A stretch of DNA of 64,000 nucleotides from Aspidiotus rigidus (taxonomy: Eukaryota; Arthropoda; Insecta; Hemiptera; Diaspididae), in contig JAVHKY010000054.1 of assembly GCA_035079385.1 (NCBI GenBank), positions 10,393,501 through 10,457,500 of the forward strand, read 5' to 3'. The notes below the pieces were generated by a model. It had not been told where the DNA came from. It made no database searches and saw only the letters and a program-made list of their open reading frames with translations. Each line of letters starts with the position of its first letter. Positions within the stretch are counted from its first letter, which is position 1. Both the position numbers and the translations under genes were made by a program. Positions 1-9,884 of this stretch are shown in pieces.

Positions 1-604
1 GCAGGTTGTGCTCTTGGTGCGGTTTCTCGAAGTTGATGTAATGTTCCAGTCGCTATTGTGTTGTAAATTTTATGAAAATCTCAAGTAGGTACGTTATTTT
101 TATTTGTTCGATCGACTTTATAAATTTTGTGGGAAAAATTGTCCTTGATGTAGCGTTTCATTTTGAGAAATTTTAATTTCATAAATAAAGTTTCAAGGGT
201 GCAAGCTCTTCTTATTTGCTCGCTGCTGATGCTGTTCGAATTTTTTACTAAAATAGCAGGATTGTGTGGGACGAATGATAGATGTAACCTAGCATTTTTA
301 AAGGGGTTTATAAAACTTTGTACAATTTTTGTTTCCAGAGGAATAGGACCGAAAACTAATGACTCTTGTCTCTCTCCCTCAAACAAAATGTTTTCTTCTA
401 AATATTTCCAGTGTTACCTCGCTATAGGGCGTCCAAAAGTTGCCTTTTTCAAGTTTTACTTTAAAATGGTAAAAAATGAGTCTGCATTGAGAAAAAAGTT
501 TGGTAACAGAAGACGAGTGAATCAATATACAGATGTTGGCAAACTTTTGATGACAAGATCGTCTTGTTTTGTGAGATCAAGGGTTTATTGAGGAAATTGA
601 TGGA
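1..604. other. no supported gene
   Basis: Both strands have open frames of about 100-140 codons that overlap each other. Neither has a recognisable domain, and the codon content looks like chance in AT-rich DNA. A distant PLE relic on the minus strand was considered and not adopted. Confidence 0.3.
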
Positions 605-1060
605 AATCTATTTTATGAGATTTATATCCTTGCAAGTTGACATTCTTCCAAATATCTCCTCTTGATAATGGTTCAAAGTTTAAAATTTTTCTACGTCTCG
701 AAATTCCGCTACGTCCCCTTTTGGATATAACTTTATATATGTAACTCGAAAGTCGAAAATTTTCCAGATACCTCTTATCATGTACAGCTCCACAGTTAAA
801 ATTTTTCCAAATCTCCCCTCCTGATACATAATTGCTACAAGGTCCAAATTTTTCAAGACCTCCTTCCGCTGTATACCGTTCATAGTTCGAGAGCTGAAAT
901 TTTTAAAGCTCCCAATCTGATAAAATACTATAAGCTTCGAAGGTCAGAATTTTCGTGCTTATAAGTTTCTCACGTCATATGTACAGATAGGGACTGAAAA
1001 TTTTTCTGGGTTTTACGTGCACACAAGAAGATCAAAGGTCGCAATTTTTTCAAGTCTCAA
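605..1060. repeat. diverged tandem array of the ~60-bp dispersed repeat
   Basis: The segment repeats a loose unit: an A/T-rich core like AAATTTTTCCAAATCTCCCC, then CTGATA, a short ATA-rich stretch, and a TCGAAGGTC-like box. About six degenerate copies run head to tail. Related single or double copies occur near 3160-3250, 27110-27180, 51225-51335, 58660-58700 and 58970-59040, so this is a dispersed family rather than a local satellite. Confidence 0.55.
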
Positions 1061-1167
1061 GGAAAAAAGAAATGGCAAAAGGAAAAAATAATAAAATGAA
1101 TCCCATTATTGAGGGGGAAAACAAAATGAGCGAAGTACAGCAATCTACATTCTGATCATGATATGTA

Positions 1168-1299
1168 GTAGGGATTTTTCACTCACGTAACATTAAAAAC
1201 CGTTATTGAGTCATTTTTGTAATTCTTTATGTCTTTGAATTATATTTATCTCATGACTCAGTAACGGTTTTTAATGTCACGTGAGTAAAAACTCCCTAC
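1168..1299. mobile_element. 132-bp MITE flanked by TA
   Basis: The two ends form a long inverted repeat of about 48 bp, beginning GTAGGGATTTTTCACTCACG on the left and ending as its near complement on the right. TA dinucleotides lie directly outside (1166-1167 and 1300-1301). TA target duplication with terminal inverted repeats is the signature of Tc1/mariner-mobilised MITEs. There is no coding capacity. Confidence 0.75.
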
Positions 1300-1301
1300 T
1301 A

Positions 1302-1679
1302 TCATGTTAATACAAATACAACTCGTACCCATGCAGAGGCAATCTTATTTACAGTCTGATAACTGGTAAACGTTTTTTAAAGGACGTCAGATTTAACTGG
1401 AAGAGGGGCAGACTGACTCATACCTTCTCCTTATGCGAGAGCAATTGATCTTCTGAACCTTTGACTGAGCATCAGTAATACTAAATACTTTTACCATCTC
1501 ACTCAACTGAAAACTCATCATGGGAGTATAGATTGTATCCAAATGAATCTTGAATTTCTGGAGGACATGAAATATTTGAAACTGTTTTTCAATAAATTGG
1601 AGGACATATAATTGAATCTCACCTCCTTTCACATGAGGGAGATGAGGGTATTTATGGGGAGAGAGAGGTCTGACAACAA
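1302..1679. other. no gene seen
   Basis: AT-rich sequence with one minus-strand open frame (1393-1764) that has no recognisable motif and runs into the duplicated segment that follows. Confidence 0.3.
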
Positions 1680-2605
1680 AACTCTTCCCAAGAACTGAAA
1701 AATTTGCTTCAGAATAACATAAAATCGTGTTTAAATCTACCATTAGACAGATTTGTTTGCACAAAAACTCCCCAGGAAAATTTTCTCATTTGAACACTCC
1801 CTCTCGACTATTTTCCTGCTACGCCATTGCTGAGGACTGTTTGTACTCGAAGGATTTAGGGTGCCAATTCATCCTCCGTGTCTTCATTCAGGATATCTTG
1901 TTAGCATATTGATAAAACAAAGTGCTACAACTTTCTCAAGGTCATTTGAGTAGAATTGTAACTTTATCTGAACTCTCTATTCTTTAAAGGGAGTGGGAAA
2001 ATTTATCCATCAAAAAATTGACTAGTAAAAAGAATCCCCTACACTCCTCAATTGACTTCATTAAAAAGGTCATCGTTTTTCCTATATCGCCTCTTAAAAA
2101 GGTCCAATTTTTTTTCAAAGGTCGAAAATTTTCCAAATGTTACGTTATAGGAACTAGTCCTCACTTCTTTCTTCTGAGGACCAGTAGCATTGTTAGGGGA
2201 GGGGGAACCCAAAACTCAGAAAATTTGCTTCAAAATACAATAAAATCGCGTTCAAAACTATCTCCAGAGAAATTTTCTTCCCAAACCCCCTACTCCAGGA
2301 AAATTTTCTTGATACGACATTGTTGGGGACAATTAGGGTGCCAATTTACCCTGAAAGTGTTCCTTGATGATCTTGGCAGAATATTAGTCAAACAACATGC
2401 TAAAACTTTTTCAAGGTCATTATAGAATTTTAATTTACACATTTGTCAAGAATAGTTCAATAAGAAACAAACTTTACACTTATGGGAGATGGTGGGAAAA
2501 TTTTCTCATCGAAAAATTGACTCACAGAACAGGTTTCCTGCACTCCACGATAGAGTTCATCAAAGAAGCCATCGTTTTTCTGTGTCGCCTGTTCATATAT
2601 GAGTG
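1680..2605. repeat. diverged ~500-bp tandem duplication
   Basis: Blocks at 1680-2110 recur in the same order at 2200-2600. Shared blocks include AAAATTTGCTTCA followed by ACAATAAAATCG, the string AGGGTGCCAATT (1859 and 2337), CTCAAGGTCATT/TTCAAGGTCATT, a GGGAAAATT...AAAAATTGACT block, and ATCGTTTTTC near the right edge. Divergence is high, so the duplication is old. The overlapping open frames are by-products. Confidence 0.6.
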
Positions 2606-3655
2606 CATGGCTTGAAGGTCAGTGGGAGGTTTCTATGGGGGTATGAACGACAACGGTTTACAGTCAGGAGCGAAAATTTCGACGGGGCGCATCCGCATCC
2701 AACTTTTGTGACGTCATCATTTTCGGAGAAAGATCCAGAGACTTCCGTCATCGATGGCGTCATCAACCTAAGTTAGGTTAGACTGCATAGAAGAATTTGT
2801 CTAGGCTAGATATTGTAGGAATTTGTAAAGATTGGATATAGGAATTTTTCTATGCTAGATCAAGTTCAGAGAGAGGCTCCGAGAGATATATACTATCCTG
2901 TTGTACAACTGAAATAAAATACAGAAAATAAAAATAGCTAAGCATATTGATATTCACTCTTACTTGGCTGAAGCCTCCTTTACGCGAACTTTCTTTGCCC
3001 GAGGATAAACACTAATAAACTGGCTTTTGTAGGCCTCATCTATTTTCTTTCCACCAAGACTTTACGAATCCATTTCTCTAAATTTTTCTATTCATCAGCA
3101 CCGAGAGCGAGTTTTAATCTTCAAGGGGCGGGGGTTCATTCTCCTCAGCCCTCTCTGTTAAAGGTTCAAATTTTCTTCAAGATCCCATCTTCATTTTATA
3201 CACTTTGAAGACCCAAATTTCTCCAAATCCCACGTGTGGGAGGCGTTTTAAATTTCTATATCACTCTGCTGTTCCAAGTGCTTAAAATAGGTCAAAATTC
3301 TCGACCTCCATCATTGTAATATGAAGGACTTTTGGAATAAAAGTATCTTTCGGAGGATATTGTGAGATTTACAGAGTGGATTTAGTTGTTGATTTATTTC
3401 GAGAAATGCAACTACCTCGAGTAACTAGCGCCCTTGGGGCTAGGCTCTCCTCAAGAAAATGGTAGTCGATCATTGGGCTTGTAATTATTGACGCAATTTA
3501 AAGACTACCTCAGAACTATGTATACATGCTGGACGTGATATTAAGCGAACATTCTTGCTTCCACCATGTTCAGGTCGTGTTTCAAGGTAGTACCTGCATA
3601 GGTCAAGGGCTATTGAGGACAGGAGCGCCCCTTCAGGTGTAGATAATTGATCGCA
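2606..3655. other. non-coding; scattered repeat copies
   Basis: No ORF above 60 codons. A degenerate copy of the 60-bp family lies near 3160-3250. Confidence 0.35.
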
Positions 3656-3701
3656 CCCCTCCCTCCCTCCCTCCCTCCCTCCCTCCCTCCCTCCCTCCCT
3701 C
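3656..3701. repeat. (CCCT)n microsatellite
   Basis: About eleven uninterrupted CCCT units. The array is strongly strand-asymmetric (pyrimidine on the given strand). Confidence 0.97.
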
Positions 3702-6700
3702 TTTGTTTGGCGATCTTTTTCAGATCACTTCACCAAGTTAATACCCGCTCTGCATCCCTTACAGTAGCGTGAAATCGTCTTATCTCCAGATCATAAATCA
3801 TAAAACAAAATACAGTGCTGCACAAATTCAATAACTCTCCTTGTAAACCGCAAGATGACCAGCAACATCAAAGCTAAGCCCCTGCTATACTCTTGATTAA
3901 AATTCAGCAATTCTGTTTGAATAATGTGCGCACGCCAGATAAGAAATTGACCTGTTACCTTCTGAACTCATGGTTATCCAAACTTCGAGTTGCATTATTT
4001 TGAGCGAAAGCCTCTCCAAGAGTACCAAGCTACTGACGGTATAGTGTCGATTAGGGTCGGCTGGAGGTATTGGCCATGACAAATTAAAATATATTCGGCT
4101 TCATTTCCTAGAAAACGATGAAAATCATAGAAGTATAATAGATTAAAGATATTCTTCTTCGAGTGTTGATAATTCTTATCAAATGGTCAGAAACATATTA
4201 TTTTGGAAATCTTTCTTCTGCACTAAAGTCATTTCTTTCTGGTATCTTCATATTTTTCTTCAAAAATATTCGTGCGTGTTGTGAAAACCTTCCCATGGAT
4301 TGTAAGCAACTCACGGCATCCGTCTCCGATCAAAGCTCGTAATTATAGTCTATTAGTATATTACCTTGGCCTTGATTTCCTGCGTTCCCCCGATTCTAAT
4401 CAAATTCTTTCAACCACGTGACTGGAATTTATACTTGATGGCGATTTGCGATTGATTATACCTATTCAACTTACTAATCGTCTTTAAATTCTTCATCGAT
4501 GGTCCGTCTCGACTTCTACTTTTCTCATTTCTCCTCAAAGTCACTTGAAAGTCCAGAGCCAAAAAAAAAGAAGTAAAAATTCTGTGTTCAGGTCACCTCA
4601 TCGTAGTAGACGAATCTTGAATATTTACGTCGAACGAATAAAATAAACGTGAAAAAGTCCGTTATTTATTTCTGAGAAAACGAAAATCTTCTGTGGTTGG
4701 AGACGCGACTCTTACTTTAGGACAGGTGATAAATTGTCGAGCCTGTCTCGAGCAGTGAAAACATTAGAGAATAGGTACCTAGGTATTCTGTATTTTTTTT
4801 TCAAAGTACACGTTAATTTTCGTTGACCTAATATTACGAAACAACAGGTTGATCTGTCATGGCGGTACTTTTATTGTTCAAATTACATCAGTCGAGGTAT
4901 TAAACCTGGGATCCGTCAAGGTCATTTATTTCTATTTCCTTTTATTTTTTTTTGCGCCAACGCAAACGTCTATCTCCAGACTGACCAAATACAAGTCTGT
5001 AATGTGGATTATGGACGGTATTACAGTGCGAAACTATGCGACCCGACGCGTGAATCGAATATAGAGTTACTGAATACACGTATATCCGCAAAATTTGTCT
5101 AATTATACGGTTTCGTCAACATTTACGGGAGAAGGGAGAAACTCGTAGCGACAGGTGGCGGCCAAAAAAGAGACAGCGAGACTTCGATTGTCTCGAAGCA
5201 TCGTGCGTGTGATAATGCCGATTTTGTTTACTTTCAATGAAGCCGATTAAAAGCCGGCTTTTTAGGCTAGTGACGTCACGGCTTAAAGTCAAGCTTATAT
5301 CAGTACGGTTCATTTTCAAACTACATGTTTCTGTTTTTCTCTCGTATGTTTTTTATGTAAAAAAGTTTTATTGTGAGGTTCTACTTCTTGCGTGGGATGT
5401 GGATGTTTCCTGTAGTCAGAATTTTCTGAACTCAAATTTCCTCTTTTCGTAGGGTTCTAAACTCTCCCAATGAAAACGATAGTTTTAAGTGTGTAACTAT
5501 GCACCCTTCCGTCTCTGGAGGAGCTTGGGAGGGCTAAACCAACTCAAACTTGAAATTAGTATCTCTCCTGAAAATACTTTCAACGAATTATACATTTTAC
5601 TTATCTCATAGAGCCTGTACCCAATAATTAAATCAATTTTTTTGTTGCTCTTGAGGCTACAGTCTTCCTTAATTTTTTGTCTACCTCCCGCCCCTGTCTT
5701 TGGATTCAGATCTTGAAATTCTTACTAGTCTTTCCTCTGTGGGGATTTAGGCAAAAAAAAAAAAACAATTTTGCAAATAACTTCTTTATCTGGACGTGGG
5801 CATTTAGAAGATTCTTCAAGTAATGTACCCTTAACAAAAATAATAGTGGGTTATCAACTCATTGCGTGGCGAATCCCCCGTCCCCCTCAGTTATAACCTC
5901 GACCACGTCTTCATCATTGCTTCAACAATATTTCAAAAACCTTTGTTTTAAATTGTCATCCTACATAGTAATTCTTTTTATTCTATTCTCACTCATAAAC
6001 TTTCAACTAATTGAAGTCAACACTATCAAATAATACAATTTTTGATCAACTTTGACAACATCATTCAATATAATACTCCACCATTTCTCCTTTTTCGTCT
6101 ACCAATACGTCCAAGTTTTCCTACTTGTGTTCAAAAATTTTGAGTACAAAACATGATTTTTACTTTGTCAGATAAAAAAATTCAATCCAACCGAGTATAT
6201 GAGGTGGAGGGGAACTTGAAAAATTTTATCGATGAAAAACTATGATGAGAAGTGAGACTTGGAGAAATTTCATTTGTGGGCAGTATTTGAACATGGAACT
6301 TTGAACAAGTTGACTGTTGAGTGAAACATATATGAGAGGAGAGAGAGGATGGGACCTGAAGGTATTTCCCTCATAGGCTGTATGCTGCTCAGTAACATCG
6401 ACTATTCCTTATTAATTGCTTTATGCGATGGGTTTTCAAACAACAACAGATCGATCTGGGAAATTGGATCTCTTGTATATGCGTGAAAAACCTACTTTTA
6501 TCGATTGCTTTTGAATGAGGTAGTTTCAATGATTGATGAAAAATTTGTCGTCTTCATTTCAACATTTTTAAAACTTGAACATTGTTGGTCATGGAAAATT
6601 TTGCCTCCTCATTATCATTTGAAGGGAAGAATATACCGTACAATTACCAAGGAGGGAGATGATAATGAACAGTCATGTTGTCCAGAATCAAGCTTCTGCC

Positions 6701-7614
6701 TCCAGCTGATGTTTGCATCACATTAATTTTTCTGTCTTTTGACATCATAAATGCAGAACACGGTGCAAAGCGCAGCGTGCGCCCTCTACGTTTGCCATAC
6801 GGCCATTTCTAGAAACTGAATGAAAAGGAGACGTTTTGGAAAATTGAGGAGGTATATGTAAAAACCCTAATATTGACTAATTCGATTTTATTCTCCAGGT
6901 GAAAAAGAGTAAAAAAAAAAACTTATTACCACTAGTACTTAATTTTCAATATTGACAAAGAAGATAGAGCTATGAGTTAATTTAAGAGAATAGGATCTTT
7001 GGTTCAATGAATTTCAGAATTTGTCAGTGTGTGCGTGAGTGAATCAAATCACGCCTTGGATTTTACTAGCAATACATACATCAAAATCATTTGAACATTG
7101 AATATCATTATCAAAGTGTACATCAGAAATAGTTTCTGAAATTTGTCAACATGCCAAGTTTCATCTGCATTGTTTTATGTTTTCAAAGAAGAATGATTCC
7201 AAAAGGCCTTTATTTTGATCCAAAAAGAGGACGTACGTCAACTAGTTTTTGTACAGCAGTGACACAGGGTAAGGGTATTGCGTGAAGTCAAGTTAATTCA
7301 TAAATTGACTTCCTGATCAACAACTCCAATTTTTTGACTGAACGATGAAGGAACGACTGACTTACCAAAACTTTGAAGTAATTTAATCAATTTGCACCTG
7401 ACTTACAACTTGAAACTGAACTTACCAGAAAATCAGCAGAAAGAGTATTCCTGATATGGATCAGAAAGAACTATTTGGCTGATCGATGTACGATTGGGTT
7501 TGAAACCCCAACATTTTGCTCCTGAGTTACTCCATCTTGCTTTGAAGCTGCTTCAGTCGATAAGTCCCAAGTTAATTGTTATCAATTTAATGACTTACAA
7601 CTTACAATACCATC
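3702..7614. other. non-coding flank of the PLE insertion
   Basis: About 3.9 kb without a believable gene. Open frames are all under 75 codons and mutually overlapping. The sequence is AT-rich with short homopolymers (A12 near 5754). I see no repeat longer than the target-site repeat at its right edge. Confidence 0.35.
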
Positions 7615-7625
7615 TAGAAGTCTCA
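7615..7625. repeat. left 11-bp direct repeat (target site duplication)
   Basis: TAGAAGTCTCA directly abuts the left arm of the PLE pair and recurs in the same orientation at 12084-12094, so the paired structure appears to have inserted as one unit. Confidence 0.8.
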
Positions 7626-9795
7626 ACTAAACAATAAAGAGGAATACTCCGACGTGGAGTAAAAAATGCAAACCGCAGAAAAAATGAAAATACGACGAGC
7701 GCTTTCGGTTAAACAACCATCTTCGAGCCTGAAATGAAAGCAACTGACGAACAAAAGAGAAGAACGAGGTATTAAGATCGTCCAAACGAGAAATCACGGT
7801 GTGAGTCATAAACAAGTTCGATCAGGCCATCTTCCGGAATATACGAATTAAGAACAGTGATACCGTCAGTGTTGAGATGACGAATTATCTCTATATTCTC
7901 GAGGGCGATACGCTTACGGTAGGAATTCTCCTTATGGAGGAGCTTTTCGGATCCCTCACGGAAGCTGTGGCCACTGTTTATTAAGTGATCGGCGAAAGCT
8001 GACTCCCCCAAGTGTCCCTTCTTCCAAGACTTCAGGTGCTCAGCTACTCGAACTTTCATTTGGCGGCTGGTCTCACCAATATAAAAGCCTCCACAATCCT
8101 CACACTCCAACTTATACACACCACTCCTCTCATCAACAGGTATGGGGTCCTTCAGTCTCACAAACAACCTCTTGACTGTGGTAGGGTTGTAAAACGCGGG
8201 TCTGAAGCCAAACGGGCGAAGGGCCCGACCCAATTGCTGGGAGAACTTCCCCAAGAAAGGGAGACTGATCCAACGCAAACGGCGATCACGGATCGTGTCT
8301 CGGGGGAGGGAGGTGGTGGAATCCAGGAGGCCCCTCGTAACTTTCCTCCGAACCATCACGTCAACATCAACATTGACCCCATTCACTCTGGCCAGGTGTT
8401 TTATTGTGATTAACTCTTTCTTGAAGGCAGACTGACTCAAAGGAATACGAGTCAGTCTGTGAACTAGGCTATGAAAAGCAGCCATCTTGTGAGCAACAGG
8501 ACCGAACGAACCACCGTGGACTAAAACATCGGTCGTAGTATCTTTCCTGTAAATTCCAAACTTATGGATACCGTCTATTATAGAGATCGATAAATCCAAA
8601 AAGTTAATGGAAAATACCCCTACTTCCAACGTAAATTTGATGGAAGGGTACCAGGAATTGAGATACCTCAGAAACTCACCAAGGAGATCTGGGTGACCAG
8701 TCCAGGTACATAGAACGTCATCAACGTACCTGTGCCAATAATGAATATGATTAAGTAACACCTGGTCCGAGGAAAAGAGGTCAAGTTCAAACTTAGACAT
8801 GAAGATTTCGGATATGAGAGAGCCTAGTGGTGATCCAATGGGGATCCCTACCTCGTCAGGGAACTCGAAAAATTTCCCTTCAAATTTACAATAGTTAGGG
8901 GACCAGCAAGTATTAAGAAGATCGAAGAATTCGTGAAGCTCATTATGAGGAATGTTGGCTTTGACGAGTAGCTCACCCATACGCTGGATAGTAGCAGCCT
9001 TAGGAATATTCGGGAACAAACCAACAACATCAAACGAGCAGATGGTCGTTCCCGGGGGAAGGCTTACATCCTTGAGGACGTCAGTTAAAGAGGCCGAATT
9101 CAAGACCGAATGAGGGGATTCAAAATCGATACGATTTTTGAACCAACGGTCAAGGAATTTAGCAAGGAGGTAGGTAGGAGAGGAGACGAAAGAAACAACG
9201 GGTCGCATCGGGGTATTGTTCTTATGCACTTTAGGCAGCCCGTACAAGAGGGGGGGTGTGGGGTTAGGAACGAGGAGGGCTTTTTTCAAAGCAGGAGTTT
9301 TGATAACAGCCTCACTCCTGTTGATGACACACCTAACTTCTTTGACATGCTTGGGAAAGCTGAAATCCTCACTCTCTTTAGCACCACACTGCTGTAGGAC
9401 TTCATGGACCTTAGAAGAATAGGCCGATCTCTCCATCACTACAACAGCGTTGCCCTTGTCAGCCTTAGTGACGATCAAATCTCCCTCTTTCATCTTCCTC
9501 CTTAGACCCTGAATCACTCCTCCCAATTTATTACTCATGCGAGGGAGGGGGTTATTACGGACTAATTCGGCACAGACTTTCTGAGTATTAAAACCAGGAC
9601 CAATCTTAACCGCAAGATCCGCAACAACATTCGCCAAGGTTTCATCATTCTTGAGGGGAGGCATACTGAACTTCAAACCTTTCTCAAGGAGGGATGTTTC
9701 GTCACTATTGAACACTACCTGACTATTATTTATGAGGGGAGGGTGGAATTTATGAACGACAACACCATCACTCACCCCCTCCTCAACCACCTCCT
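7626..9795 (-). repeat. left arm of the PLE inverted repeat
   Basis: Holds the minus-strand element copy with its 3' end outward. It matches the right arm base for base as far as I could compare, apart from position 9224. Confidence 0.9.
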
Positions 9796-9844
9796 CATTA
9801 ACCGTCATTAGGGAGGACAGCTTCTTATTTTTCCTCTCCTTCAA
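7772..9844 (-). CDS. PLE reverse transcriptase with GIY-YIG endonuclease (left copy)
   Basis: Open frame of 690 residues encoding the Penelope-like polymerase. Residue numbers count from the TTG at 9844. Visible motifs: the PLE N-terminal DKG motif (KADKG, 127-131), LYGLPKVHK (200-208), RT motif A CSFDVVGLFPNIP (269-281), GIPIGSPLGSL (333-343), catalytic YVDD (373-376), then the GIY-YIG domain (GVYKL 575-579, CEDC 581-584, YIG 588-590, conserved Arg about 598-600, a likely catalytic Glu near 649-653). The RT primes reverse transcription and the GIY-YIG nuclease nicks the target. The frame stays open upstream across the spacer into the other arm. The first ATG is at 9808, inside the spacer, so the element is probably 5'-truncated. 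No stop or frameshift occurs inside. It reads TAA right after FGRS. Confidence 0.9.
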   Translation of the reverse strand: MKERKNKKLSSLMTVNEEVVEEGVSDGVVVHKFHPPLINNSQVVFNSDETSLLEKGLKFSMPPLKNDETLANVVADLAVKIGPGFNTQKVCAELVRNNPLPRMSNKLGGVIQGLRRKMKEGDLIVTKADKGNAVVVMERSAYSSKVHEVLQQCGAKESEDFSFPKHVKEVRCVINRSEAVIKTPALKKALLVPNPTPPLLYGLPKVHKNNTPMRPVVSFVSSPTYLLAKFLDRWFKNRIDFESPHSVLNSASLTDVLKDVSLPPGTTICSFDVVGLFPNIPKAATIQRMGELLVKANIPHNELHEFFDLLNTCWSPNYCKFEGKFFEFPDEVGIPIGSPLGSLISEIFMSKFELDLFSSDQVLLNHIHYWHRYVDDVLCTWTGHPDLLGEFLRYLNSWYPSIKFTLEVGVFSINFLDLSISIIDGIHKFGIYRKDTTTDVLVHGGSFGPVAHKMAAFHSLVHRLTRIPLSQSAFKKELITIKHLARVNGVNVDVDVMVRRKVTRGLLDSTTSLPRDTIRDRRLRWISLPFLGKFSQQLGRALRPFGFRPAFYNPTTVKRLFVRLKDPIPVDERSGVYKLECEDCGGFYIGETSRQMKVRVAEHLKSWKKGHLGESAFADHLINSGHSFREGSEKLLHKENSYRKRIALENIEIIRHLNTDGITVLNSYIPEDGLIELVYDSHRDFSFGRS

Positions 9845-9879
9845 CTTCGCCTCAAACTTCCGACACTTTTCATTGACGT
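9796..9879. other. 84-bp asymmetric centre of the PLE palindrome
   Basis: This segment is present once. It extends the left copy's reading frame with a Lys/Glu-rich stretch (KCRKFEAKL, KERKNKKLSS) that looks like genuine PLE N-terminal protein. The left copy is therefore longer at its 5' end and the right copy begins abruptly at 9880. The junction lies in a GGAGGTGGTTGAGG purine-rich stretch. Confidence 0.7.
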
Positions 9880-9884
9880 AGGAG

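Noticed and set aside
81..591. Overlapping 101- and 142-codon frames, considered as a PLE relic (minus strand)
   Set aside because: Only a vague resemblance of one 35-residue stretch to the PLE linker. No RT or GIY-YIG motif is visible.
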